DNA of 64,000 nt. Origin: JANMJD01 sp963847945 (GTDB lineage: Bacteria; Actinomycetota; Acidimicrobiia; Acidimicrobiales; Ilumatobacteraceae). How positions within the stretch are numbered: position 1 is the first letter of the stretch; every line of letters starts with the position of its first letter. The position numbers and the translations under genes were made by a program. Shown here in pieces: positions 1 through 7,827 of this stretch. The notes beneath the pieces are model-generated. The model was given only the letters and a program-made list of their open reading frames with translations. It did no database searches and was not told the DNA's origin. The stretch covers positions 744,001-808,000 of the forward strand of contig CAWKBX010000009.1 of NCBI GenBank assembly GCA_963847945.1, given 5' to 3'.

Positions 1-214
1 GCAGGTTGACGACGACTTCGAACCGACCGGCGGTGACGCCGTCGGGCAGCGAGCGCCCCGGCATCTGCAGGTAGTCGACGCCGCACAGATCGCTGCACAA
101 CGTGTAGCCATCGTCGAGCAACTTCTTCATCAACGGGACGTACTGGGAAGCCGTCGGGAAGACGACGATTTGGCCGCGTGAATCAGCCGTGATGCAACCG
201 TAGGTCTCGTCCAT
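1..214 (-). CDS. nuoC: NADH-quinone oxidoreductase subunit C (partial)
   Basis: The first 71 codons of a gene that runs off the left edge of the window. The ATG at 214-212 follows the nuoB stop by three bases. The peptide starts MDETYGCIT and contains DLCGVDYLQMPG, which matches the N-terminal part of the 30-kDa subunit (NuoC) of respiratory complex I, in the peripheral arm. Gene order nuoA-nuoB-nuoC is the usual one, which supports the call. The rest of the nuo operon presumably continues beyond the window. The catalytic context is electron transfer from NADH to menaquinone or ubiquinone. Confidence 0.82.
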   Translation of the reverse strand, partial: MDETYGCITADSRGQIVVFPTASQYVPLMKKLLDDGYTLCSDLCGVDYLQMPGRSLPDGVTAGRFEVVVNL

Positions 215-217
215 CGT

Positions 218-805
218 TCACCGAGACCCGAGTGCGACGGGCACCGGCTTGGAACCGATCGGGGCGGCCTCGATCTCGATCGCGGCACCGCCGCCGCGGT
301 CGGCCCGCCGCTTGAGCAATTCGCCGGTCTCGATCTTGCCGTGCAAGGTCTCGATGGCGTGGATCAGCGTCTCGGGGGTGGGCGGACACCCGGGGGCGTA
401 CACATCGACGGGTACGACCTGGTCAACGCCCTGGACGATGGCGTAGTTGTTGAACATGCCACCGCTCGATGCACAGACGCCCATCGAGATGACCCACTTG
501 GGTTCCATCATCTGGTCGTATACCTGGCGGAGCACCGGAGCCATCTTCTGGCTGACCCGACCGGCGACGATCATGATGTCGGCCTGCCGTGGCGAAGCGC
601 GGAAGACCTCCATGCCGAAACGGGAGATGTCGTAGTGGGCAGCACCGCTGGCCATCATCTCGATCGCGCAACAGGCGAGACCGAACGAGGCCGGCCACGA
701 CGAGCGGGCCCGGGCCCAGTTGATCAGGTCTTCGATCTTGCCGGTGATGATGCCGTCGGGGATGCCGCCGAGCCCATCGTCGAGCACATCTTGGATGAGA
801 CCCAT
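218..805 (-). CDS. nuoB: NADH-quinone oxidoreductase subunit B
   Basis: A 195-residue NuoB (PSST) subunit, which carries the N2 [4Fe-4S] cluster next to the quinone site of complex I. The expected ligands are visible: the tandem cysteines in LACCAIEMM near residue 45, the cysteine of MGVCASSGG near 110, and APGCPPTPE near 140. Length is typical, with a short extra C-terminal tail after about residue 165 that is rich in Arg and Glu. The gene lies 2 bases after nuoA and 3 bases before nuoC, so the three are almost certainly one transcript and translationally coupled. Confidence 0.96.
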   Translation of the reverse strand: MGLIQDVLDDGLGGIPDGIITGKIEDLINWARARSSWPASFGLACCAIEMMASGAAHYDISRFGMEVFRASPRQADIMIVAGRVSQKMAPVLRQVYDQMMEPKWVISMGVCASSGGMFNNYAIVQGVDQVVPVDVYAPGCPPTPETLIHAIETLHGKIETGELLKRRADRGGGAAIEIEAAPIGSKPVPVALGSR

Positions 806-807
806 GA

Positions 808-1269
808 TCAGGCCGCCTCTTCTTCGATACGGCCCTCAAGGCCGACACGGCGGATGGTCGACGACGACGTGCGGTTCGGCGAGACCGCCGCACTCAGCCG
901 CACCGCCGACTTCAACGGGCCCCAATCGAGGGCACCGCGGGCGACGACATAGACGAAGCTGAGGAAAAACACGACGCTGAACGCAAGCATCTCCCAGAAT
1001 GCGAAACCACCCAGAGCCTGGCGATTCACGGCGTACGGGTACAGGAAGATGATCTCGATATCGAACATGATGAACAGCATCGCCACCACGTAGAAGCTCA
1101 CGGGGAAACGCTCCGGTGGTTCACGCGAGGGCACGATGCCGCACTCGTAGGGGGCTTCCTTGGCCGTCGACGGGCGACGAGGGGCGAGAAGCCCCGATGC
1201 TCCGAAGCTGAGGGCTCCGAACAGGAAAGCCAGCACCAACAAAGCCAGAACGGGCAGGTACTGGATCAT
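808..1269 (-). CDS. nuoA: NADH-quinone oxidoreductase subunit A
   Basis: A 153-residue membrane subunit of complex I. Three hydrophobic segments are seen (about residues 5-30, 60-82 and 88-112). The family signature YECG lies in the first loop and FDIEIIFLYP at the start of the second helix. The C-terminus extends about 25 residues past the usual family end and is polar. It follows the upstream membrane-protein gene by 4 bases, so nuoABC appear to be co-transcribed with the cytochrome bc genes. Confidence 0.95.
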   Translation of the reverse strand: MIQYLPVLALLVLAFLFGALSFGASGLLAPRRPSTAKEAPYECGIVPSREPPERFPVSFYVVAMLFIMFDIEIIFLYPYAVNRQALGGFAFWEMLAFSVVFFLSFVYVVARGALDWGPLKSAVRLSAAVSPNRTSSSTIRRVGLEGRIEEEAA

Positions 1270-1273
1270 GAAG

Positions 1274-2101
1274 TCACGCTCCTGCGGGGGCCTTCTCGAT
1301 GGATCCGCCCGAGAGATGCGTCGCCAACACCTTGTCGCGACGACTCATCATCCAACAGAGAATCCCCATGATCAGTCCCGACCCGAAGGTCAAGGCGATC
1401 GCCGGCTGGCGACGGGATCCGAGGTCACGGATCATCATCACGTATTGGATGGGCCGATCGGGATCAACCTCGGGCTTGGCGGGTGCCCGGCCCGGCTCGT
1501 TGAGCTTGGGCACGACACCTTGCACCCCGACCAGCACGTAATGCGGATCATGCTTGAAGGCCAGGAAGTCGAGATCGACGTGATGGGTCTCGCCGATGCC
1601 GAACGTCACCCGGGGCCAGCGATCGCCACCCTTGTCGTAGACGTCGACCGGCAGGTATTCCCCGACGGCGAGTGTTTCGGTCTCCTGGAGGATCACATCA
1701 GCGGCGGCGATCGCCTGCCCGCGGCCAGCGTCCTCCTCAGGGAGTAGCTTCCAGCCGTTGACGCGGGTGCCGTCAGGCGCCGTGGGCAACGAGGGGTCGG
1801 GCAGGATCCCGGCGTTGACCAAGTCCCCATCGTTGACAATGGTGACCGGGTGCGCCGGCTTCCACGAGGCGGTACGACCTTGGAAACCGATGCCGTACAC
1901 CCACCAGATGATGCCCATGATGAACATCCATCCGGCGAGGCAGGCGAGTGAGACGAGGAAGCCGAGCCGGGCGCCAAGGTTTGTGCCGAGCACCAGGTAC
2001 ACGCTGCCCATGAAGGTAACGACACCGATGACGGCAATCAGAATGCCGCGGATCTCAGGCGACCAGCCAATGGCGAGGATCGTTGAAAGGCTCATGCTCA
2101 C
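1274..2101 (-). CDS. Membrane protein of the bc-complex operon, unknown function
   Basis: A 275-residue protein that I do not recognise by name. Two to three hydrophobic segments lie in the first 75 residues, then a soluble domain of about 150 residues (DLVNAGILPDPSLPT, HHVDLDFLAFKHDPHY), then one C-terminal membrane segment near residues 235-255 and a short charged tail. Its start overlaps the cytochrome c stop by 4 bases and its stop lies just upstream of nuoA, so it links the bc complex and complex I genes. It may be an accessory subunit or assembly factor; that is inferred from position only. No cofactor motif (CxxCH, CxxC) is seen. Confidence 0.6.
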   Translation of the reverse strand: MSMSLSTILAIGWSPEIRGILIAVIGVVTFMGSVYLVLGTNLGARLGFLVSLACLAGWMFIMGIIWWVYGIGFQGRTASWKPAHPVTIVNDGDLVNAGILPDPSLPTAPDGTRVNGWKLLPEEDAGRGQAIAAADVILQETETLAVGEYLPVDVYDKGGDRWPRVTFGIGETHHVDLDFLAFKHDPHYVLVGVQGVVPKLNEPGRAPAKPEVDPDRPIQYVMMIRDLGSRRQPAIALTFGSGLIMGILCWMMSRRDKVLATHLSGGSIEKAPAGA

Positions 2102-3192
2102 AAACTCCGGACGTATTCGACGATGGCCTTGATCTGCTCATCGGTCAGCATGTGGCCGAACGCCGGCATTTTGCCGCTGCCCTGGCCCTGCGAACCATAC
2201 TTTTTGCCGTTCTGCGAGCCGGACTTGATGAAGTCGATCATCTCTGCTTCGGTCGTGAACTTCGTGTTCGTCGAGCCACCGGTGAGGTTCGGCCCGATTC
2301 CGCCGATACCGGTCGAGGCCTGCTGTCCATACGACCAGCCGTCGGTGTGGCAACGGGCGCATGAGTAGGCGCCTGACGCCAGCGAGTTGTTGAAGAGCGC
2401 TTCGCCGTAGCTGATCGGAGTACCGGCCGCCGCGGCGGCTGCCATCGCATCGCGTGCCGACTTCTCCACCGCTTCGGCCTCGCTGGCCGGCAGAACTCCG
2501 CCGTCGCAGATGGCCGGATCGGCCTTGTCACCCGGGAAGTTGACGTCACCGGCGCAGCTCTCGGGGGTGAGCTGGATGCTCTTGAGGTACTCGATCAACG
2601 TGTCGATCTGCTGATCATTCATCGGGCCGCCGCCATCGATACCCCACGGCGACATCGGCGAGAACGGGCGGCCGTAGACAAGGATGAACCGAACCTCGGC
2701 CTCGCTGAAGCGATACAGCACGGTGTTGAGGGCCGGGGCCTTCCACTTGACCGCCTCGACCTCTCCGGTGCGCTTGTCGGTCACCGTGTAATCGGCCTCG
2801 TTGCCTGCACCCTGCATGCCGCCATGGCAGCCAGCGCAGTTGAATCCGCCTTCGGCGGTCGGAGCGAAGAGGTCGGAACCCCAGCTGGCGAACCGCTTGT
2901 CCCAGCCATAGGAGGCGTTATCCAACCGCTGGGGCTCGAATACCCAGTAGAGCGGGAGGGCGATCACCGAGACGACAAGGAACAAGACCGCGAGCAACTG
3001 GGTGCGCTCGAGCTTGGGACCTTCGAGCGTCTCGTCGTCGTAGTACTTCTTGCGATTGGCCGCCAACTCGATCTCGGAGCCGACCTCACGCTTGCCGCCG
3101 CGGACGTTGAAGATGGCGTAGAGAATCCATCCGACGAACAGGACACCGAAAATGACCCAGGCGAATGCCGTGGTCGCCAAAGCGGTGATCAT
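2098..3192 (-). CDS. Diheme cytochrome c subunit of bc complex (QcrC-like)
   Basis: A 364-residue membrane-anchored cytochrome with two c-type heme sites: CAGCH near residue 118 and CARCH near residue 278. It begins with two hydrophobic segments (about 5-28 and 66-88), so the heme domains face outside. The second domain ends with a typical cytochrome c tail (GKMPAFGHMLTDEQIKAIVEYV), in which KMPAF supplies the axial Met. Actinobacterial bc complexes use a diheme subunit (QcrC) to pass electrons directly to the aa3 oxidase. The position after the Rieske gene, with a one-base overlap, fits that role, although the domain order differs enough that I leave out the gene symbol. Confidence 0.85.
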   Translation of the reverse strand: MITALATTAFAWVIFGVLFVGWILYAIFNVRGGKREVGSEIELAANRKKYYDDETLEGPKLERTQLLAVLFLVVSVIALPLYWVFEPQRLDNASYGWDKRFASWGSDLFAPTAEGGFNCAGCHGGMQGAGNEADYTVTDKRTGEVEAVKWKAPALNTVLYRFSEAEVRFILVYGRPFSPMSPWGIDGGGPMNDQQIDTLIEYLKSIQLTPESCAGDVNFPGDKADPAICDGGVLPASEAEAVEKSARDAMAAAAAAGTPISYGEALFNNSLASGAYSCARCHTDGWSYGQQASTGIGGIGPNLTGGSTNTKFTTEAEMIDFIKSGSQNGKKYGSQGQGSGKMPAFGHMLTDEQIKAIVEYVRSL

Positions 3193-4046
3193 CAGTGTTT
3201 CCCTCCGCCGGCACCGATGCAGTGCGGGCCCTCAGCCTCTTGACCGGTCGTGTTGGTACCGATTGCCGGCCCTTGGAACGAGACCTGGGTGTTGACGATC
3301 ACGTTGCCGTTGGAGATTTCGACACCCCAGCGATCCATACCGCGGGGAGCCGGGCCACCCTTCTTCTCACCGACGCGGTTGTACTGCGAGCCGTGGCACG
3401 GACACTCGAACCATTGCGAGCTCTTGCATTCCGGCACCCGGCAGCCAAGGTGGGGGCACTTCTGATAGAGGGCGACAACGCCGCTCTTCATACCGGTGAG
3501 TACCGGGCCGCTGTACGACACCTCGGCCTTGGCCACGGCATCTTTGGGGTACTCGGTCATCCAGGTACGGGCCTCGGGCATGTACAGGAACCCGCCATTG
3601 GAGCGGATGCCCGTGACGATGTCGTCGAGCTTGCCGACGTTCACCTTCGAGCCGAAGCCGCCACCGCTCTTGGGGTAGAGGAAGCCGATGACGGCGATGC
3701 CGAACGAGCCGAGCCCGACGCTCATCAACGTGACCATCGCCCGGTTGAAGAACTGGCGACGGCTGACCCCGATCGATTCGGGGTCGGGCGGCGTCCACGG
3801 GGCGGGAGGCAGCGACGACACCTTGATCAGGCCTGTGCTCTTGCGTTCGATCGCTGCGGCACCTTCAACGTCGGCGCGGCTGGTGCCTGCCTCGGCCGCG
3901 GCAGTGCTGCCGTCGCGGCGGCGGGTCTCCTTCGAGAGCGCACCCGCACCGCGCACATCGGCCTTGCGGGCGGCGGTCAAAAAGACCAGCGCTGCAAGCA
4001 CGACGATCGCGGCAATGCCGATGCCGATGATTGCTCCAGAGTTCAT
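3192..4046 (-). CDS. Rieske [2Fe-2S] subunit of the cytochrome bc complex
   Basis: A 284-residue Rieske protein. The two cluster-binding boxes are clear: CPHLGC near residue 200 and CPCHGS near residue 218, giving the Cys and His ligands and the disulfide pair. An N-terminal membrane helix (about 5-25) is followed by a long polar linker. A second membrane segment comes near residues 105-127, preceded by SRRQFFNRA, which resembles a Tat-type signal. The protein oxidises quinol at the outer face of the membrane and passes electrons to the diheme cytochrome c encoded next. The ATG lies 49 bases after the stop of the cytochrome b C-half gene. Confidence 0.93.
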   Translation of the reverse strand: MNSGAIIGIGIAAIVVLAALVFLTAARKADVRGAGALSKETRRRDGSTAAAEAGTSRADVEGAAAIERKSTGLIKVSSLPPAPWTPPDPESIGVSRRQFFNRAMVTLMSVGLGSFGIAVIGFLYPKSGGGFGSKVNVGKLDDIVTGIRSNGGFLYMPEARTWMTEYPKDAVAKAEVSYSGPVLTGMKSGVVALYQKCPHLGCRVPECKSSQWFECPCHGSQYNRVGEKKGGPAPRGMDRWGVEISNGNVIVNTQVSFQGPAIGTNTTGQEAEGPHCIGAGGGKH

Positions 4047-4095
4047 GCTGACCTCCTGGTGGGCCGGGGGGTGTTCGTCATGCGCGTCATCTCAC

Positions 4096-4872
4096 TCACA
4101 GCTCGAAGAAGATGCCCTCTTTCCATGGGAACACGAAGTTGAACCCCGGCCCACGGAAGAAGGATCCGATCATCACCAGCACGGCCCAGAACATCAGGTG
4201 CACCGTCATCAATGAGATGGCGAACTTGCGATCTTCGGGCTTGTTGCTGGGGTTCTTGTCGATATACGGGGCCAGGATCAGGGCGATCAGGCCGATACCG
4301 GGAATCGTCACGCCGGCCACCATCGGGTGGAACATGGTGAGCAGTTCCTGCAGGCCGAGGAAGTACCAGGGGGCCTTCGACGGGTTCGGCGTCTGGTTGA
4401 TGTTGGCGTACTGCAACAACGGCGCGTTGACGAAGATGGAGAAGAGGGTGACGAACGCCATCAGCGCCAACGACGCGACGAACTCGACCGCCAGCAGATG
4501 AGGCCAGGTGTGCACCTTGTCGACCGGAGAGGCCTTGACGTCTTGGATCGAACCCGACTTGACGACGGTGAGCAGGCGCTGGGTGTGACCACCCGGGCCG
4601 GCGCCGATCGGCACTCCGCCACCAGATGGGGCCGCGGCGACCACCGCAGCGACCTTCTCGGCGACGGCGACGGCACCACCAGCCGGAGCATCATCGGTTT
4701 TGGCGCGGGCGGCCTTCGAACGTTCCAGGAGATGGGCGGGGATCCGCGGGTCGGCGGCGGCGGCCGGAGCGTCGGCGGCACCACCGGCGGGGACGGCGCC
4801 TCCGGCCTCGGCGGCAGCCTTGGCCCGCGCCTCTTCAGCGCGCTTGCGTAGGTGTTCGGGGATCTCAGTCAT
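4096..4872 (-). CDS. Cytochrome b C-terminal half (subunit IV/PetD-like) with polar N-terminal extension
   Basis: A 258-residue protein. The membrane part (about residues 115-258) has three helices and the family motif APWYFLGLQE, the counterpart of PDWY in cytochrome b/subunit IV; the quinol-oxidation pocket lies here. The first 95 residues are unusual: low-complexity Ala/Gly/Pro with two copies of a short motif, TEIPEHLRKRAEEARAK at the start and PRIPAHLLERSKAARAK near residue 43. Nearly the same motif opens the cytochrome c gene at 7030. Together with the preceding gene it makes a split, b6f-like cytochrome b. Confidence 0.9.
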   Translation of the reverse strand: MTEIPEHLRKRAEEARAKAAAEAGGAVPAGGAADAPAAAADPRIPAHLLERSKAARAKTDDAPAGGAVAVAEKVAAVVAAAPSGGGVPIGAGPGGHTQRLLTVVKSGSIQDVKASPVDKVHTWPHLLAVEFVASLALMAFVTLFSIFVNAPLLQYANINQTPNPSKAPWYFLGLQELLTMFHPMVAGVTIPGIGLIALILAPYIDKNPSNKPEDRKFAISLMTVHLMFWAVLVMIGSFFRGPGFNFVFPWKEGIFFEL

Positions 4873-4905
4873 CGTGTCCTCCTCTACCGTTCATGGCCGG
4901 GCCGG

Positions 4906-5691
4906 TCACAGCGGCCCTGAAATTCCGCCGTCCTTACGCACCCGCCAGAAGTGAATCGCCATGAAGATGACGATCACGAACGGGAGCATGAGGACGTGGA
5001 GCACATACCAGCGCAGCAGGGTCTCGGAGCCGATTTCGACGCCGCCGAGCAGCACGAAACGAACCTGGGAGCCGAACACCGGGGTGTATCCCATCATGTT
5101 GGTACCCACGGTCACGGCCCACAGCGCCAACTGGTCCCACGGGAGCAGGTAGCCGGTGAACGACAGCAACAGGGTGAGTTTGAGCAGCATGACGCCGATC
5201 ACCCAGTTGAACTCGCGGGGCGCCTTGTACGCCCCGTGGTAAAAAACGCGTGCCATATGAAGGAATACGGAGATGACCATGAGGTGGGCGCCCCATCGGT
5301 GCATATTTCTCACAAGTAATCCGAACGTCACCGAGGTCTGCAGGCTCTGGATGTCTTGCCAGGCAGCCGCGGTGGTGGGCCGGTAGAAGAACATCAGGAA
5401 GATGCCGGTGACTGTGAGCAGGATGAACAGGAAGAAGCTCAAACCACCGAGGCACAGCGTATAGCTGACCTTGACGGCATGACGCTTCACCTTCACCGGG
5501 TGCAAGTGATACAGCACCGAGTTCATGATCACGTACGAGCGGTTACGCGGGCTATCGGTGTAGCCCTTGCGGAAAATCGACCCCGGTCGGAAGATCGAGC
5601 CCCATGCTTGGGAGCCCTGCACGTTGGCGGTGACAGCCGCCACGCGATCTTTGGCAGTGGGGCGGGGTTTGCCTTCGATGTTCGTTGCCAC
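4906..5691 (-). CDS. Cytochrome b N-terminal half (b6-like)
   Basis: A 261-residue cytochrome b with four membrane helices and the two pairs of heme-ligand histidines. One pair is in NMHRWGAH and VFLHMARVFYHG (about residues 130-150), the other in WYVLHVLML and MAIHFWRVRK (about 230-250). The C-terminal end KDGGISGPL closely resembles the end of cytochrome b6, and the gene stops there, so the b subunit is split as in b6f complexes. It carries the high- and low-potential hemes of the quinol:cytochrome c oxidoreductase. It sits 13 bases after the ferredoxin gene and 33 bases before the C-half gene. Confidence 0.93.
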   Translation of the reverse strand: MATNIEGKPRPTAKDRVAAVTANVQGSQAWGSIFRPGSIFRKGYTDSPRNRSYVIMNSVLYHLHPVKVKRHAVKVSYTLCLGGLSFFLFILLTVTGIFLMFFYRPTTAAAWQDIQSLQTSVTFGLLVRNMHRWGAHLMVISVFLHMARVFYHGAYKAPREFNWVIGVMLLKLTLLLSFTGYLLPWDQLALWAVTVGTNMMGYTPVFGSQVRFVLLGGVEIGSETLLRWYVLHVLMLPFVIVIFMAIHFWRVRKDGGISGPL

Positions 5692-5704
5692 GTTCCGTCT
5701 CTCC

Positions 5705-6118
5705 TCAGAGCCTCATGCCGTAGGCATAGCCGTGGTTGTTGGTGCGAGTGTGGCCGTCACCCATCTTGTCGGGAGCCCCGACCTTGGCCATGATGATGAC
5801 GCCCGTGGGGCACCGGTCGACGCACAGCGCGCAACGGGTGCAAACGTCGTCGTCGATGATGAATAGCACCTTGTCGCTCGGGTCGGTTCCCGGCAGTTCG
5901 GTGCCCGTTGCCTCGGCGATAGCCGTGGGGTTGACCATGTGGATGCATTTCCACGGGCAGATGTCGACGCATCCCTCGCACATGATGCACTCGGACTGAT
6001 CGATATGGATGAACTGCTTCGGCTTGACGGCCTTGGTCAGGTAGTCGGCGTCGACTTCGACGAGCTGGTATTCGTTCGACCACTCCGGCATCGGCGGATT
6101 GGCATCGGTGCGGGCCAT
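5705..6118 (-). CDS. 2[4Fe-4S] ferredoxin in the bc operon
   Basis: A 137-residue ferredoxin. Two complete CxxCxxCxxxCP sets are visible, CIMCEGCVDICP near residue 43 and CTRCALCVDRCP near residue 90, separated by a 35-residue insert. This is the arrangement of two-cluster ferredoxins and of NuoI-type domains, but no membrane-binding helix is seen. I chose the ATG at 6118 (MARTDANPP), four bases after the stop of the preceding gene; the reading frame is open further upstream but that stretch overlaps the neighbour. Its place between the first membrane gene and cytochrome b suggests it delivers or accepts electrons at the bc complex, which is inference. Confidence 0.88.
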   Translation of the reverse strand: MARTDANPPMPEWSNEYQLVEVDADYLTKAVKPKQFIHIDQSECIMCEGCVDICPWKCIHMVNPTAIAEATGTELPGTDPSDKVLFIIDDDVCTRCALCVDRCPTGVIIMAKVGAPDKMGDGHTRTNNHGYAYGMRL

Positions 6119-6122
6119 CGGC

Positions 6123-6620
6123 TCAAGCCTTCCGGACCAACGGGCGGCCGTAGGTGGACGTGGCGACCTCGGCGGACGGCTTGGCATCGCCGCGCTTTTG
6201 CCACCAACCCCACATCTTGATCTGCAGGCCGAGGAAGAAGATGTAGATACCGGCAACGAGCATGTCGCCGATCTGCAGGTAGTTGATCTCGAAGGGGAAC
6301 TGGCCACCCTTGGACTGCGCCTTGAAAAGGTCGCCCCAGCCGAGGAACGGCTTGTCGGCGCGCCAGCCGAGCCCGTTCTGCACGTGGGTGAGCCACTGAT
6401 GGGGCACGACGCCATAGGCGAGGAACATGACGAAGAAGGCGTAGACCGAGCCGAGGATCGCCTCGCCCCACGAAAAAGGGGTGCCGGGCTTGCGGCGCTT
6501 GCCGTACGGGATGATCGCCAGCGTCATCAGCATCGTGATGACGAACGACACGAGGAAGGCCTGGTTCATGCCGGGCCACTTGAGCGGGTCCCAATCACTG
6601 ATGTTGTTGATGGCCAGCAC
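6123..6620 (-). CDS. Small membrane protein, first gene of the bc operon
   Basis: A 165-residue protein with three hydrophobic segments (about 20-40, 52-73 and 118-138) and no cofactor motif. It starts with GTG at 6620 (MLAINNISDW). I do not recognise a named family. As promoter-proximal gene of the ferredoxin-cytochrome b-Rieske-cytochrome c operon it is probably a structural or assembly subunit of that complex. The first 27 bases upstream are followed by a very stable hairpin (6647-6666). Confidence 0.65.
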   Translation of the reverse strand: MLAINNISDWDPLKWPGMNQAFLVSFVITMLMTLAIIPYGKRRKPGTPFSWGEAILGSVYAFFVMFLAYGVVPHQWLTHVQNGLGWRADKPFLGWGDLFKAQSKGGQFPFEINYLQIGDMLVAGIYIFFLGLQIKMWGWWQKRGDAKPSAEVATSTYGRPLVRKA

Positions 6621-6646
6621 CGGGCTCGCCCTTTCGCTCGTTGTGC

Positions 6647-6666
6647 CACGACACCGAAGTGTCGTG
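6647..6666 (-). promoter_or_regulatory. UUCG-tetraloop hairpin in the bc operon leader
   Basis: Read on the minus strand this is an 8-bp perfect stem (CACGACAC / GTGTCGTG) closed by the loop TTCG, the exceptionally stable C(UUCG)G tetraloop in RNA. It ends 26 bases before the GTG start at 6620. It may protect the transcript 5' end or affect translation; no U-tract follows, so it is not a classical terminator. Confidence 0.55.
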
Positions 6667-6720
6667 AGGAGGTTGTCGTGGTTCGTGACGAAACCCCGTC
6701 GATCGTGGTGAATCGACGCG

Positions 6721-6742
6721 GTTCGTGAATCTGCTCACGAAC
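6721..6742. promoter_or_regulatory. Palindromic putative operator between divergent respiratory genes
   Basis: A perfect inverted repeat GTTCGTGA - 6 bases - TCACGAAC. A further half-site GTTCGTGA occurs at 6681-6688, with the same 40-base offset on the same strand. The site lies in the divergent region that feeds the bc operon (minus) and the cytochrome c gene (plus), so a dimeric repressor or activator site is plausible. The regulator is unknown. Confidence 0.45.
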
Positions 6743-7029
6743 ACTAGCCCTGACACCCTCCCATCGGGCCAACCCGGCTCGGGCGACCTCCCGATGCGGA
6801 CCCATGCGAAGCTGTCGGAACAGATGCGTTGTACCACCCCGCGGGGCCGAAACCCGGGGATCGTGCGCTCGTGATATGCGGTGTGCCAACTGACCATGAT
6901 TTCTGTTGAGCGCCCACCCGCCCTCTAGGCTCGTCGCGTGACCGTTTTTACCCGAGGGCTGCGCCCCCGAACCCCATCGTTGTCCGGCTCACTGGCGTTC
7001 GCGCGGCCAACCCGTCATGAGCAGAGCTC

Positions 7030-7827
7030 ATGACGGAAATCCCCGAACATCTGCTCAAGCGTTCCCGCGAACGACGCGGCGCGATGGGCGAAGGCGGCGA
7101 CGCGGCCGCCACCCCAAGCGCATCGGCATCGACCCCGGCGGTTGCCACCCCTGCAACCCCGGCCGTTGCCGCTCCGAAGGCACCGGCAGTTCCGGCAACC
7201 CCGACGGTCAAGCCTGATCCGCCGTACGTGGCCGCGGCCAAAGCCCGCAAGAAGATGCCGTTCTGGGCGATGGGCGCACTGAGCCTGCTTCCGGTCTGGG
7301 GATTCATGTATCTGCGGGCCCTCCAGCCCGAGGTCAAGACAGTCGAAGGACCCCTCGCCGTCGGTGACACGCTGTACCCCGGGTGCGCCGGATGCCACGG
7401 CGGCGAAGGCCAAGGTGGCTCAGGCCGTCCGTTCGCCGAGGGCGAAGTGCTCAAGACCTTCCCGAAGATCGAAGACCAGCTCAACTTCGTGATCGTCGGC
7501 AGCCAGGGCTACAAGGATGCGGGCCTCGCCGTCTACGGAGATCCCAATCGCGAGGGCGGGGCCCATGCACCGCTGGCGTTCAACGGAACCCCGATGCCCC
7601 CACGCGGCGGGAATGCCGAGCTCACCGACGCGCAGATTGTCGGGCTGGTGTGTCACGAGCGGTACACGTTGGGCGGGGCCGACCCCGCCGATGAACAGTA
7701 CGCCGAGGAGTACGCCAAGTGGTGCTCGCCCGACTCCGAAATCTATGCCGAGCTCGAAGCCGGCGCGCTGACCTTCGCGTCCGAGGATCTTGGCGTCGGG
7801 GCCGAAGCCCGGGCTTCGGCCCCCTAG
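7030..7827 (+). CDS. Membrane-anchored monoheme cytochrome c
   Basis: A 265-residue protein read away from the bc operon. The N-terminus MTEIPEHLLKRSRERRG is followed by an Ala/Pro-rich linker to about residue 72, one membrane helix (about 78-98), then a periplasmic cytochrome domain with a single heme site CAGCH near residue 119 and GTPMPPRGG near residue 182 as likely Met-ligand region. A late LVCHERYTL near residue 213 adds another Cys-His pair that is not a full CxxCH. It probably shuttles electrons between the bc complex and an oxidase. An ATG also exists at 7017 in another frame; the one at 7030 matches the motif shared with the cytochrome b C-half. Confidence 0.85.
   Translation: MTEIPEHLLKRSRERRGAMGEGGDAAATPSASASTPAVATPATPAVAAPKAPAVPATPTVKPDPPYVAAAKARKKMPFWAMGALSLLPVWGFMYLRALQPEVKTVEGPLAVGDTLYPGCAGCHGGEGQGGSGRPFAEGEVLKTFPKIEDQLNFVIVGSQGYKDAGLAVYGDPNREGGAHAPLAFNGTPMPPRGGNAELTDAQIVGLVCHERYTLGGADPADEQYAEEYAKWCSPDSEIYAELEAGALTFASEDLGVGAEARASAP

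Larger units (their letters stand above)
6621..7029. other. Divergent intergenic region with hairpin, palindrome and repeat-like tract
   Basis: 409 bases without a convincing gene. Besides the UUCG hairpin and the GTTCGTGA palindrome it holds, at about 6950-6990, a stretch (GGGCTGCGCCCCCG then CCCCATCGT) that closely resembles the reverse complement of part of the 159-bp duplicated element at 60.2-60.5 kb. I could not pick a convincing -35/-10 pair. Confidence 0.5.

Noticed and set aside
341..952. Plus-strand frames across nuoB, nuoA and the other minus-strand operons
   Set aside because: High-GC third positions keep antisense frames open; no recognisable domain and continuous overlap with well-identified genes.
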